Shown here in pieces: positions 8,820-16,733 of a stretch of DNA of 64,000 bases. The notes under the pieces were generated by a model that did not search any database, was not told the origin of the DNA, and worked only from the letters and a program-made list of their open reading frames with translations. A program made the translations under genes and the position numbers. The first letter of the stretch is position 1. Each line of letters starts with the position of its first letter. This stretch comes from Actinoplanes italicus (GTDB taxonomy: Bacteria; Actinomycetota; Actinomycetes; Mycobacteriales; Micromonosporaceae). The DNA is taken from the NCBI RefSeq assembly GCF_003001815.1, contig NZ_PVMZ01000021.1:1-64000 (forward strand), written 5' to 3'.

Positions 8820-9753
8820 CGGCCTGAGCGCCGGAGCGGCCGCACGTCGCCTCGGCGTCGCGGTGACCACTCTGCGTACCTGGCACCAGAGGTACGGCCT
8901 CGGTCCCAGCCGGCACGAGCCGGGACACCATCGGCGGTACACCGTCGAGGACATGGTCCGACTGCAGGTGATGCAGCGGCTCACCGCGCAGGGGGTGGCC
9001 CCGGCCCAGGCGGCCGCCTGGGCGCGTCAGTCACCCACGGTAACGGATGCCGAGGCACCCACAGTGCCGCCCTCGCCGCCTGGCTCGCATGCCCTCTTCG
9101 GTGACGCGCCGGCGGGTGGCGGGCAGACCATCGCGCTCGGCCCCCGCGCCGATCCGGCCGCCCGGGGACTCGCGCGTGCCGCCATGCGTCTGGACGCGCC
9201 CGCGATGCGTTACATCCTCGAATCGGCGGTCACTCACCGTGGTGTGCTGTCCGCCTGGACCAAGGTGGTCATGCCGGTGCTGATCGGCATCGGCGAGCGG
9301 TACGAGGCCACCGATCGGTTCGTCGAGGTCGAGCACCTGCTCTCCCGGTCGGTCACGGAGGCGCTCAGCACCGTGCCCCGGCCACCCCGGGACATCACCC
9401 CGCGGGCGTTGCTGGCCGCCGCCGACGAGGAGCAGCACACGCTGCCGCTGGAGGCGCTGGCGGCCGCGCTGGCCGAGAACGGGACGCCGAGCCGCCTGCT
9501 GGGCGCCCGTGTCCCGCCCCGCGCCCTGCTGGACGCCGTGGAACGTACCGGCCCGGCCGTGGTGGTCCTCTGGTCGCAGCTCCCGTCCACGGGCGACGTG
9601 ACCCAGCTCGTACGCCTGCTCGACCTGCCGCACCCGCCCGTGGTGGTGGCAGCCGCCGGCCCCGGCTGGCCGACGGACGCGCTACCCCCCTCGGTAACCC
9701 TCCTCAACGGCCTGGCCGACGCCGTCCGGGTCGTATCGGCCGCCTGCGCCTGA
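8809..9753 (+). CDS. litR: MerR-family regulator with B12-binding-like sensor (LitR/CarH type)
   Basis: A 314-aa protein. Residues ~5-65 are a MerR winged helix (AAARRLGVAVTTLRTWHQRYG, HRRYTVEDM). Residues ~115-185 resemble the four-helix cap of CarH/LitR photoreceptors, and the rest a Rossmann-like cobalamin domain. The CarH cap motif W-x9-EH appears as Y164-x9-E174-H175, with Tyr for Trp. The lower-ligand motif ExHxxG appears as E207-Q-H209-TLP, keeping the His but with Pro for Gly. Adenosyl-B12 light sensing is therefore plausible but not certain. Gene overlaps idi by 11 bp and would autoregulate the crt operon (inference). Confidence 0.8.
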   Translation: MANDGLSAGAAARRLGVAVTTLRTWHQRYGLGPSRHEPGHHRRYTVEDMVRLQVMQRLTAQGVAPAQAAAWARQSPTVTDAEAPTVPPSPPGSHALFGDAPAGGGQTIALGPRADPAARGLARAAMRLDAPAMRYILESAVTHRGVLSAWTKVVMPVLIGIGERYEATDRFVEVEHLLSRSVTEALSTVPRPPRDITPRALLAAADEEQHTLPLEALAAALAENGTPSRLLGARVPPRALLDAVERTGPAVVVLWSQLPSTGDVTQLVRLLDLPHPPVVVAAAGPGWPTDALPPSVTLLNGLADAVRVVSAACA

Positions 9754-9980
9754 CGCTCTTCCCGGCGGCTCACTGGTGGCTCGCCAGCGTTGTCACTGGC
9801 ATCGCCGCGGAAGTTTTCGCTGGTCAGGACGGTGTTCGCAAGAAAGGGGGATACCGGTTTGAAGATCAGGACAGGCATCGCATATGCTTTGCATGCCTCA
9901 AGCGGGGGGCGCGGTTGGGGCCACAACCACCAAGCGTTGCCGATCGCGCAGCCAGCGCGGTGTGCAATGATAGTGGAGTT

Positions 9981-10053
9981 GCCCTCATCGTCTAGTGGCC
10001 TAGGACGCCGCCCTTTCAAGGCGGTAGCACGGGTTCGAATCCCGTTGGGGGTA
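9981..10053 (+). tRNA. tRNA-Glu (anticodon TTC)
   Basis: A 73-nt cloverleaf: acceptor GCCCTCA pairs with TGGGGGT (a G-U first pair), anticodon loop CTTTCAA gives TTC, T-loop TTCGAAT is standard, discriminator A at 10053. CCA is not encoded. First of three closely spaced tRNAs. A possible promoter is TTGAAG (9859) with TATGCT (9883), 18-bp spacer. Confidence 0.93.
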
Positions 10054-10110
10054 CTGGTAAGTTAGTGGCAGCAAGCCACTGGCGAGCCAAGCAAGACGGT
10101 TACAAAGCAA

Positions 10111-10184
10111 GGTCCTGTGGAGCAGTTGGAGTGCTCGCCGCCCTGTCAAGGCGGAGGTCGCGGGTTCAAGTCCCGTCAGGACCG
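10111..10184 (+). tRNA. tRNA-Asp (anticodon GTC)
   Basis: A 74-nt cloverleaf: acceptor GGTCCTG pairs with CAGGACC, anticodon loop CTGTCAA gives GTC, T-loop TTCAAGT, discriminator G. It lies 57 bp after tRNA-Glu. Confidence 0.93.
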
Positions 10185-10197
10185 CAAGTTAGTTCAC

Positions 10198-10271
10198 GGC
10201 CAGGTAGCTCAGTTGGTACGAGCGTCCGACTGAAAATCGGAAGGTCGGCGGTTCGACCCCGCCCCTGGCCA
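10198..10271 (+). tRNA. tRNA-Phe (anticodon GAA), integration target
   Basis: A 74-nt cloverleaf: acceptor GGCCAGG pairs with CCTGGCC, anticodon loop CTGAAAA gives GAA, T-loop TTCGACC, discriminator A. Its 3' portion from 10228 is repeated at 27216 and 36490, so this gene is the attachment site of the two tandem elements and is regenerated by the integrated left end. Confidence 0.95.
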
Positions 10272-10334
10272 CCGAGCCTCTCGCCAGGCTTTGAGCGTCG
10301 TCCACCTGCGGAAACGCACGGTGGACGTTCTGCT
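10228..10334 (+). repeat. attL: tRNA-Phe 3' end plus downstream flank
   Basis: This 107-bp stretch matches 27216-27322 with one mismatch (10286). The first 45 bp, from the tRNA anticodon stem to just past the discriminator, also match 36490-36534 exactly. It is the left attachment site of the tandem array. Confidence 0.9.
10299..10327 (+). terminator. hairpin after tRNA-Phe
   Basis: Stem CGTCCACC/GGTGGACG (8 bp) with a bulged C, then TGCG-GAAA-CGCA capped by a GNRA tetraloop. It fits a terminator of the tRNA transcript and is duplicated at 27287-27315 within the repeated att flank. Confidence 0.6.
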
Positions 10335-10677
10335 ATCCGGACCCTTTCGGCGCCCCTCAGCTCTTCGAAGTTGACCTCTGGTGCCCCCGGATTTCCCATG
10401 ATCGCTGTTCCAAGTTGCACGTTCGCTGCACGCTTGGATCAAGCTTCTGCCGTCGGATCACGAGTCCCCAATGGGTGACACCGACCACGGCCCTCGCCGC
10501 CCTTCGCGTTTCGGAGCGCTCCAGATTTCGGTGACCACCCGTGCCGAGGGCAAGCCGCGAAGCGGTGCGGCAGCGATCGCCGGAAGCCACGACGGCGCCC
10601 AGCCCACGAAAGCGATCGTCACGGCCTGGCGCCGCGCCTACCCTGGCTTCCGACTGCGAACCGGGGAGGTCTCGACG
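10335..10677. other. gene-free left end of element 1
   Basis: No convincing gene is seen between attL and the first cargo gene. The stretch contains the 15-bp repeat TGCACGTTCGCTGCA at 10416, also found at the right end of the element. An open frame continues through 10471-10677, but the downstream ATG with a strong Shine-Dalgarno is the better start. Confidence 0.5.
10416..10430. repeat. putative integrase arm site, left copy
   Basis: The 15-mer TGCACGTTCGCTGCA occurs here, 144 bp inside the left att core, and again at 27159-27173, 43 bp inside the right core. In the excised circle both copies would flank the core, as arm-type sites do in tyrosine-recombinase attP regions. The role is inferred from position. 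Confidence 0.5.
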
Positions 10678-10989
10678 ATGGCTATACCGCGCAAGGGCAG
10701 CCGCCTGATAACCGTCGACGGCATGGTCTACCGCTGGGCGGTCAGAGCCAAGCCGACGTACTGCCAGGGACTCAACTGGGGCCGGCTGACCTTCGCTGTC
10801 GAGCACGCCGATACTCCAGGGCAGGTTCTCTCCGTCGAGACCCGATCACCACGGCTGGACAACTGGCTCAACCTGCCGGGCAGGCCGGTAACGCCCCTGA
10901 CGGTCGAACAGAGTGTCCGGATTGCCCTCGCCGCGGGCTGGGAGCCGGATCGAAGTGATGGCGTCTTCAGGCTTGCACCGGAGGACTAA
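10678..10989 (+). CDS. conserved actinobacterial hypothetical protein
   Basis: A 103-aa protein beginning MAIPRKGSRLITVDG, with VYRWAVR and GLNWGRLTFAVEH in the middle. I recall similar small proteins with the same opening as common in actinomycetes, of unknown function. The ATG at 10678 has GGGGAGG about 10 bp upstream. It ends with a region rich in short-chain residues (LAAGWEPDRSDGVF). First cargo gene of element 1; nothing in it indicates a catalytic role. Confidence 0.7.
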   Translation: MAIPRKGSRLITVDGMVYRWAVRAKPTYCQGLNWGRLTFAVEHADTPGQVLSVETRSPRLDNWLNLPGRPVTPLTVEQSVRIALAAGWEPDRSDGVFRLAPED

Positions 10990-11225
10990 GCCTCTCGACA
11001 GGCCACGGGGCCGGCGCGCCGGCCGATGCCGGGCGAAGCCCGCCAGCAGGCCGAGGGCGACCGGCCAGCGCCGCGCTTGCGCGGCGCCTTGATTCAGAAA
11101 AGACCAATTCAGCAGTACTCCACCAAGGGACAGACGGAGACAGCGAATCCGGCACCCAGCCCGGTGCGTCAGCAACCGCAGCGAATGTTTGTTGTCAGGG
11201 TGCCAGAGAAGGTAGAAGTCACCAG

Positions 11226-12467
11226 GTGACCTTTACTGCACTCCACCGCTACCTCGGCGACGCACCCGGACCGCTGACCGACGACATGGTCGATCGCGCT
11301 GTTGCCCAAGGTCTGCGTGAGACTGATGATCTGGACTGGAAGTCCGAACTCCCCGCTCCAGGCGACCTAGCCAGGTCCGACTTCCCCAAGGACGTCGCAG
11401 CCATGGCCAACAGCGGCGGCGGCACACTGGTCTTTGGCATCACCGAGAGCCAGAAGGCGGCGACTGGCCGGACGGACACCGGCAAACTAAGCGAGCGCCA
11501 CGAGAGCGCGTTGCGCAGCGTTGCCGTAACAGCTATCAGCCCGCCCGTATTCGGGCTCGATGTCGTCCAGCTCGGTGAGCCGGGCAACCAGTGCGTCGTC
11601 GTGGTGGTCCCGCAGAGTATGGACGGTCCGCACCTCATCTACCGGGGTGAGTACTTCGGTGCTCCGCTCCGCAACGACGCTGACACGGTCTGGATGAAGG
11701 AGCGTCAGGTCGAGGCGATGTACCGGGCACGCTTCGACGAGCGCCGTCGATCCGCTGAGGTGCTCGACAAGCTCTATGCCCAGGCCGCTGCGATGCGGTC
11801 CGCAGACAGTCCGGCCTGGATCGTGGCCGTGGCACACCCTCGGTTGCCGGGCACCGGCACCAAGCGGCCGACAAACACGGCTGCCCGCATGGCTTTCGAT
11901 CAAGCGGGCAAGAACGCCCTGGTCTACGTCGGACGGGGCAGCAGACACCCACTTGAAAACACTGATATGAACAATCCTCGCCCAGGCCTGCGCCGCTGGA
12001 CATCCCGCCCAATGGTTGACGGCGACAGCCGTCGCTGGCAGGAGGCATGGGTCAGCATTCACGACGACGGTTCGGTGAGCCTCGCAGCCGCGGCCGGCGG
12101 TCACCGGCGGTCACGCACTGAGTACCACGACGATCACGTCGTCGAGTCGCGAGCCGTTGAGGTTGCCATCGCCGACTTCATGGGCCTGATCCGCGAGTCC
12201 AGCGACCGGCTGACACTGGGTGAGTACGAGGTCAAGATCGGTTTCGAGTGGGACAAGAAGGACCGACTGGAGATCTGGGCCACGGGCGGAATGTCCGGCT
12301 CAGAAAGTCGGGGCACCATCCCGCTCGCACAGTTCACGCCGATCGAAGTCACCCTGCGAGCCGATGCGGACGCTGCCGACTTCTACCAGCAGGTACACGA
12401 CCTAGCACTTGACTGCGTCAACCAGGCAGGCATCGGGCACGTCCAGACAATCTCCCCGCCCAGCTGA
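11226..12467 (+). CDS. AlbA_2 (Schlafen-like) domain protein
   Basis: A 413-aa protein. Residues ~35-150 look like an AlbA_2/Schlafen-type nucleic-acid-binding domain: DDLDWKSELP, then FPKDVAAMANSGGGTLVFGI, then VVVVVPQSMDGPHLIYRGEY. The C-terminal ~250 residues are unassigned, with a charged region and a last domain of mixed alpha/beta character. The family includes putative regulators and tRNA/rRNA-targeting nucleases. GTG start at 11226. Alone in its strand segment, in the cargo region of the AICE, so a defence or regulatory role is conceivable but unproven. Confidence 0.7.
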   Translation: MTFTALHRYLGDAPGPLTDDMVDRAVAQGLRETDDLDWKSELPAPGDLARSDFPKDVAAMANSGGGTLVFGITESQKAATGRTDTGKLSERHESALRSVAVTAISPPVFGLDVVQLGEPGNQCVVVVVPQSMDGPHLIYRGEYFGAPLRNDADTVWMKERQVEAMYRARFDERRRSAEVLDKLYAQAAAMRSADSPAWIVAVAHPRLPGTGTKRPTNTAARMAFDQAGKNALVYVGRGSRHPLENTDMNNPRPGLRRWTSRPMVDGDSRRWQEAWVSIHDDGSVSLAAAAGGHRRSRTEYHDDHVVESRAVEVAIADFMGLIRESSDRLTLGEYEVKIGFEWDKKDRLEIWATGGMSGSESRGTIPLAQFTPIEVTLRADADAADFYQQVHDLALDCVNQAGIGHVQTISPPS

Positions 12468-12857
12468 CGGCCAGCTCAAGCCCGGCAGGAGCAAGCCGCT
12501 TCACAGCAGAATCGGCTCATAGTTCACCAGGCGCCCCCAAAGGCCACGTCTACGCGCGGCACGCACCGTCGACGGCATAACAAGACGCCGGTTCTCAGCC
12601 GTCGACCGCCAGCCGTGACGACGGCGCCAGCCGAGCGCGGATAGCGGCATGTGAGTGGAGGCGAACTGGTCGAAGACCAGAATGCTTCAACGCAGAACCG
12701 GTAGAAGCCGATCACCCCTGACAGCTGCCGGGACACCGTCGTCGGCTGGTACAGCCGGACGTCCCGCCGTCAACGAACGTAGCACTCGATATCTGTTTGT
12801 GCTGCTTGCAGTGGGTTCAGCGTCTGCGGGCGCAGGAAGACTCTGAGGTCGGAGTCG
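12468..12857. other. decayed DNA with recombinase-like remnant
   Basis: No intact gene is seen. On the minus strand around 12735-12680 a frame reads TVSRQLSGVIGFYRFCVEA, which resembles the N-terminal SAM-like domain of tyrosine recombinases. It loses frame soon after, and another frame continues to a stop near 12510. I read it as debris of an integrase-like gene, with low certainty. Confidence 0.35.
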
Positions 12858-13117
12858 GTGTGTATCCGGGACTGGCCCCGGTACCGGCCGAGGTACGCGG
12901 CCGCCGCAACCGCCAGGAGACGCGAGCCAGAAGCGATGAGCTGCGGCAACAGATCGAGGCCGGGGAACTGTTTCCGAACCGCCGGTGCCCTCGGAGACGA
13001 CCCTCCAGCAGCAATACGGCATCGCGCGAGACACGGCACGGCACGCGCTCCGGCTCCTCCGGGAGGCGGGGCTGATCGTCAGCGTCGGGGCAGGGGAGCT
13101 ACGTCCGCAAGCGCTGA
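12858..13117 (+). pseudogene. frameshifted GntR-family regulator
   Basis: Three plus-strand frames together spell a GntR winged helix: RDWPRYR at 12865, then ELRQQIEAGELF, then PSETTLQQQYGIARDTARHA with LRLLREAGLI, and finally GQGSYVRKR followed by a stop at 13115. At least two frameshifts separate the pieces, so it is a broken gene of about 85 codons. Small GntR regulators of this layout are common in AICEs. Confidence 0.65.
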
Positions 13118-13154
13118 CGCTCCATAATGGTCCGGTCACTCGACCGGAAGGAGC

Positions 13155-13616
13155 GTGGGAGCGATCCTAACCTTTGTTCTAGGCGCGCTGCTCTCGATCC
13201 CGCTGTCTGTCGTTGCCAACCTTCTGACGCCGAAGTGGCAGGCGTACTGGTCTAAGCGCAGCGAGCGCATCCGAGATTCCAACTCTCGGAAACACCGCCT
13301 ATTCCAGCAGCAGATGAGCCGGTGGGCCGACCACCCGGCCGAACTGACCATGTACGTGCTGCGGTTGGTGAGCCTGATGATTCCCCTGCTCGGGATCATC
13401 GTGATGGAGGGGGTCGCAGTCGGCGTCACCATGTCATCGCCCGATCTCGTAAAGGAGACCGATTCGACAGAACGCCGCGTCCTCGCCACTGTCGCTGTCG
13501 TGCTCAGCCTGCTTCTGCTGTTGTGGATGGGTCAGATCATGCGCCGGATTTGGATGGTCACGAGCTACGTGCAGATGATCAGGTGGACGCCCGACCCGGA
13601 GGCCGACGCCGCATGA
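13155..13616 (+). CDS. small membrane protein, paralogue 1
   Basis: A 153-aa protein with an N-terminal hydrophobic helix (residues ~3-20), then NLLTPKWQAYWSKRSERIR, a basic soluble stretch, and two more hydrophobic helices at ~73-90 and ~113-130. The 13647 product shares the arrangement and the TPxWQAxWSKRSER motif, so the two are tandem paralogues. GTG start right after GGAAGGAG, an unusually short spacing. Family not recognised. Confidence 0.65.
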   Translation: MGAILTFVLGALLSIPLSVVANLLTPKWQAYWSKRSERIRDSNSRKHRLFQQQMSRWADHPAELTMYVLRLVSLMIPLLGIIVMEGVAVGVTMSSPDLVKETDSTERRVLATVAVVLSLLLLLWMGQIMRRIWMVTSYVQMIRWTPDPEADAA

Positions 13617-13646
13617 TGGGCCGGTCAATCGACTCAGGGAGCATCC

Positions 13647-14213
13647 TTGAATGAGCTTGCCTTCATCCTGATCGGGCTCTTCCTTGGAGTGCCGTTTTCG
13701 ATCGGAGCGAACCTGGCCACGCCCCGCTGGCAGGCATTCTGGTCGAAGCGCAGCGAACGTGCCCGGTTGAGGAACGAGCAGCGGATGGAGGATTACGTCA
13801 GCATGGTCGTATGGTTCGCCAAGCACCCTGCTGAACTTCAAGTTGCCCTTGCCGTCGCCCAGGCAGAGTCTCGCAAGAGATACCTCCAAGGGGTGCCGAC
13901 CTTCATGGCTTTCGCGATTTTGCTCCAACATCTGGTGCGAAATCCTCAGACAGCGGTGCCCCAATGGTGGACCTCCGCGGCGGTTTGCGTTGCGCTTACG
14001 TGCGCGGGGATGTTCTGGGTGTCCACCGGAGCGTCGATTGGCACCAGAGCTCGGAACCTGGCTGTAAATGCGGCGGAGCACTCCGGCTGGCCTGTGGACA
14101 TTCTCGCCGTCACGCCCAAGCCGGGATATATTGCGCAGCCGTCCAAGCGTCCGCTGCGTCGGGAGCCGCCGCCGGACGACCGCCAGCCCGCGGACACGCC
14201 TCCTAAGGCCTGA
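13647..14213 (+). CDS. small membrane protein, paralogue 2
   Basis: A 188-aa protein: N-terminal hydrophobic helix, NLATPRWQAFWSKRSERAR, then a soluble segment, two hydrophobic helices (about 95-112 and 120-140) and a Pro/Arg-rich cytoplasmic-looking tail. It parallels the preceding 153-aa protein, from which it is separated by 30 bp. TTG start with GGGAG five bases upstream. Family and function not recognised; a two-subunit membrane device of the mobile element is possible. Confidence 0.65.
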   Translation: MNELAFILIGLFLGVPFSIGANLATPRWQAFWSKRSERARLRNEQRMEDYVSMVVWFAKHPAELQVALAVAQAESRKRYLQGVPTFMAFAILLQHLVRNPQTAVPQWWTSAAVCVALTCAGMFWVSTGASIGTRARNLAVNAAEHSGWPVDILAVTPKPGYIAQPSKRPLRREPPPDDRQPADTPPKA

Positions 14214-14352
14214 ACCCTATGCAGTCCAGGTGCAGGGGCCACACCTAGTAGCTAATCCGCACGTTTCCGCAATCCAGTGGGCTATCGGCGGCAAGAGAGC
14301 GCGCCGAAAATGCGTAAGTGAGCCACTCGCCCCGCAGTAGTGAGCGGCGCAG

Positions 14353-15381
14353 CTAGGACCACATTTCGCTGTCCAGGTCGATTGATATTGCGTCGAACCC
14401 TTGGTAGGTGGGACCTGAGTTCTGGAACTTTTCTTGGAGATTCCCCCGATAAACAGCCGTAGTAATTTCTTCCAGTGTTCGCCGGTCGGGGTCAAGGTAT
14501 CCAAATCGACTACCGTCGCCCACGTCATTGAGGCCCTCAAAATTTCTGTCCAGTCGCGATTCATTTACCAAAAAACGCCCGATCGCTTCGCCGTCCGACT
14601 CAAGCGATGCCGCAAAAAGACGGGCTGGAAAACGAATCGCCACTCCCACTTCGGGGAACTCGGCACGAACTTCTTCTTCACGTAGATCCGCTCGCGCCTC
14701 CATGGATCGCGCTACGGGTTCGTAATACGACGCGAGAAGGTCTGATGTTGACGGAAATTGATCAGTATCTTCAGGATCTGGATCATGCGCTTCGATTCGC
14801 CAGCCTTGCTTGTCAAGGATCGAGAAGTTTGCCCATGCAATCCGGCGGCCGCTGGTCCGGGCACGTACCGCTTTCAATTGCCCCTTGGCTCTCTTGACGT
14901 CAAACGGCTGGGGGGTGCGGGCCGTCCCCTTGGCCTCCACCGTCACCTTAAAGGAGAAAGGCGGAGTTCCAATTCCAATGAAGTCCGGCCTTGACCCATG
15001 ACAGGAAACCCCCGCATTTCTCAGAATTCGATCAAAATGTACGAGCCAAGGAACACCAAGCTCCTCCGCGAAGAGCTTCGCAGCGACCCCTCCCATGAAG
15101 TACGAAACCGTAACCTTTTCGGTTCCGTCCAAATCAGTGTACGCGGGCAAGACGGTAAGCGGCGAGCCTGGAGCTCCCGAAAGATCGAAGGTTCCCATCA
15201 CCATGCTTGCGCGCCAGATGACGTGTAATGGCCATCCTTTCGGGCTCATCACGTCGGCCCAGTTCTGTCTTCCCATGGTTACGGAAGCCCAGACTAGCCT
15301 TGCCTTCGACACGGTCATAGAAGACGGCACATGGATGTAAGACGGGAATGCGCGTGCTCGCAACGGGATGCGGAATGACAT
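14353..15381 (-). CDS. putative PD-(D/E)XK nuclease-like protein
   Basis: A 342-aa protein. Around residues 105-170 it shows E in a helix (AKLFAEELGV), then RPDFIGIG with D133, a beta strand VTVEAKG with E149 and K151, and a helix KRAKGQL with Q168. This order is the PD-(D/E)XK restriction-nuclease core. The flanking parts are unassigned. ATG at 15381 was chosen because the residues upstream look non-coding. GC content is visibly lower than in the chromosomal genes, suggesting transfer. It is divergent from a HEPN-like gene. Nuclease activity is inference. Confidence 0.6.
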   Translation of the reverse strand: MSFRIPLRARAFPSYIHVPSSMTVSKARLVWASVTMGRQNWADVMSPKGWPLHVIWRASMVMGTFDLSGAPGSPLTVLPAYTDLDGTEKVTVSYFMGGVAAKLFAEELGVPWLVHFDRILRNAGVSCHGSRPDFIGIGTPPFSFKVTVEAKGTARTPQPFDVKRAKGQLKAVRARTSGRRIAWANFSILDKQGWRIEAHDPDPEDTDQFPSTSDLLASYYEPVARSMEARADLREEEVRAEFPEVGVAIRFPARLFAASLESDGEAIGRFLVNESRLDRNFEGLNDVGDGSRFGYLDPDRRTLEEITTAVYRGNLQEKFQNSGPTYQGFDAISIDLDSEMWS

Positions 15382-15748
15382 GGCATCTAGTCTGACACCG
15401 TGTGTCCTCCAGGGCGAGTGATCCGCCTTCCAGTCAGTTTGACCGACAGACAGTGAACACCTTTGTGAACAGGTTCGGCTTATTGGGAAGGCGCTCTCAT
15501 CGGCACGAGCGAGTACCGGCCGGCAGCCGAGGTGCGGGGGCGCTACCGGAGTCATCCTGCACCTGTCCTGTGCCCACAGGCCGACAAAACCTATTAGATG
15601 AGCATGGCTCGCGTATTCGCTCTACGTGGCAACAGCTAACTCACCTGATCGAGCTCATGGGATCTCGCTTCGCCGGCAACACGTGCTGTTCGGACTTGAT
15701 GTGCGATATAGGCTTTCACCTCGCTCAGGCGCGTGGCACTATGCCCGG
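15382..15748. other. divergent promoter region of the nuclease-like and HEPN-like genes
   Basis: No gene is supported here. A plus-strand frame is open from 15626, but the ATG at 15749 begins the conserved-looking part. The stretch would hold the promoters of both divergent genes; I could not single out a clear -35/-10 pair. Confidence 0.4.
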
Positions 15749-16600
15749 ATGGGAGAACCATACGCAACCCGCCGAATCCCGGTGCAATCTATCCGCGGCA
15801 ACGACGATGAGGCCACGTCCGCTTTGCGCCTCCTCTTCTACTTAGGTGAGGTCGAACGGCAAGCGGAAATCTTCAATGAAGAGATTGAAGATGCGATAGG
15901 TTCGGCCTTACGGGAGGACGACAGCGTCAGAGTCTGGCGACACTTGCAGGCTGCGATGTTTGCCGGAATTGTGGTCAGCCGGATGGTGACCTTAGGACCA
16001 GATCCTAAACCCGACGGCTGGCCAGGCACGAAGAGCGAGGGAAGAAAGGCAGCCAAGATGGCTGCAGAATGGCGAGTTCGTGAGCTCCGGCGGGTCCTGG
16101 CTTTACCTGACAGCGAGGACGGGACGCTGATCTACAAAGTCAAGACTCTTCGTGACAGCCTGGAGCACATCGACGAGAGGATGGATCTTGCGCTGTACTC
16201 AACTAACGTTCCCAGCATATCCGACTGGTATCTTAGCGATGGCCATTTTCTTGGCCCTGCAGAAGACGTCGATGGAAATGAAACTTTGGCTGGCTTACGC
16301 GCCTTCTTTCCCGAGGGCGGCGTCGCAATTTTTCACAAGACCCTCTTTGACGTCTTTCTGCTGGATATCGACATGCTTAGGCTTCGTCATAATGCGAGAG
16401 AGGCGCAAGCCGAGATCTCGTCAACCCTTACAGGCCGGCTTCCGTTCGGCGGAGGCCGACTTTCCCGTGTCCCCTTGACGGCAGGTAAACGGCTGAATTG
16501 GTGGAAGGAGAAGAAGCGAGATATTTGGGCATCGATGGCACCCCCAGTGCGGCCGGATGGATACATACGGCTGTGGATGCAAGTGCTGGATAAAGAATAG
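15749..16600 (+). CDS. hypothetical protein with HEPN-like RxxxxH motif
   Basis: A 283-aa, largely helical protein. Its middle contains TLRDSLEHIDERMD, with R135 and H140 in the R-D-x3-H spacing that marks HEPN ribonucleases. The N-terminal half has long amphipathic helices (EVERQAEIFNEEIEDAIGSA), as HEPN domains do. The C-terminal ~110 residues are unassigned. Base composition is lower in GC than the surrounding chromosome. It diverges from the PD-(D/E)XK-like gene, which suggests a joint defence function, but no known system is recognised. Confidence 0.55.
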   Translation: MGEPYATRRIPVQSIRGNDDEATSALRLLFYLGEVERQAEIFNEEIEDAIGSALREDDSVRVWRHLQAAMFAGIVVSRMVTLGPDPKPDGWPGTKSEGRKAAKMAAEWRVRELRRVLALPDSEDGTLIYKVKTLRDSLEHIDERMDLALYSTNVPSISDWYLSDGHFLGPAEDVDGNETLAGLRAFFPEGGVAIFHKTLFDVFLLDIDMLRLRHNAREAQAEISSTLTGRLPFGGGRLSRVPLTAGKRLNWWKEKKRDIWASMAPPVRPDGYIRLWMQVLDKE

Positions 16601-16733
16601 TCGCGCGATCTCCAGCGGCCTCAAAGCTACGTTCCCGCGATGCACTCAACTCGGCAAATCAGTGCAACAACTACCAAAATCCTATTCGGTGACTAGACCT
16701 GTTCTGGGAGCTGATCACAGGAATACCGGCGAA

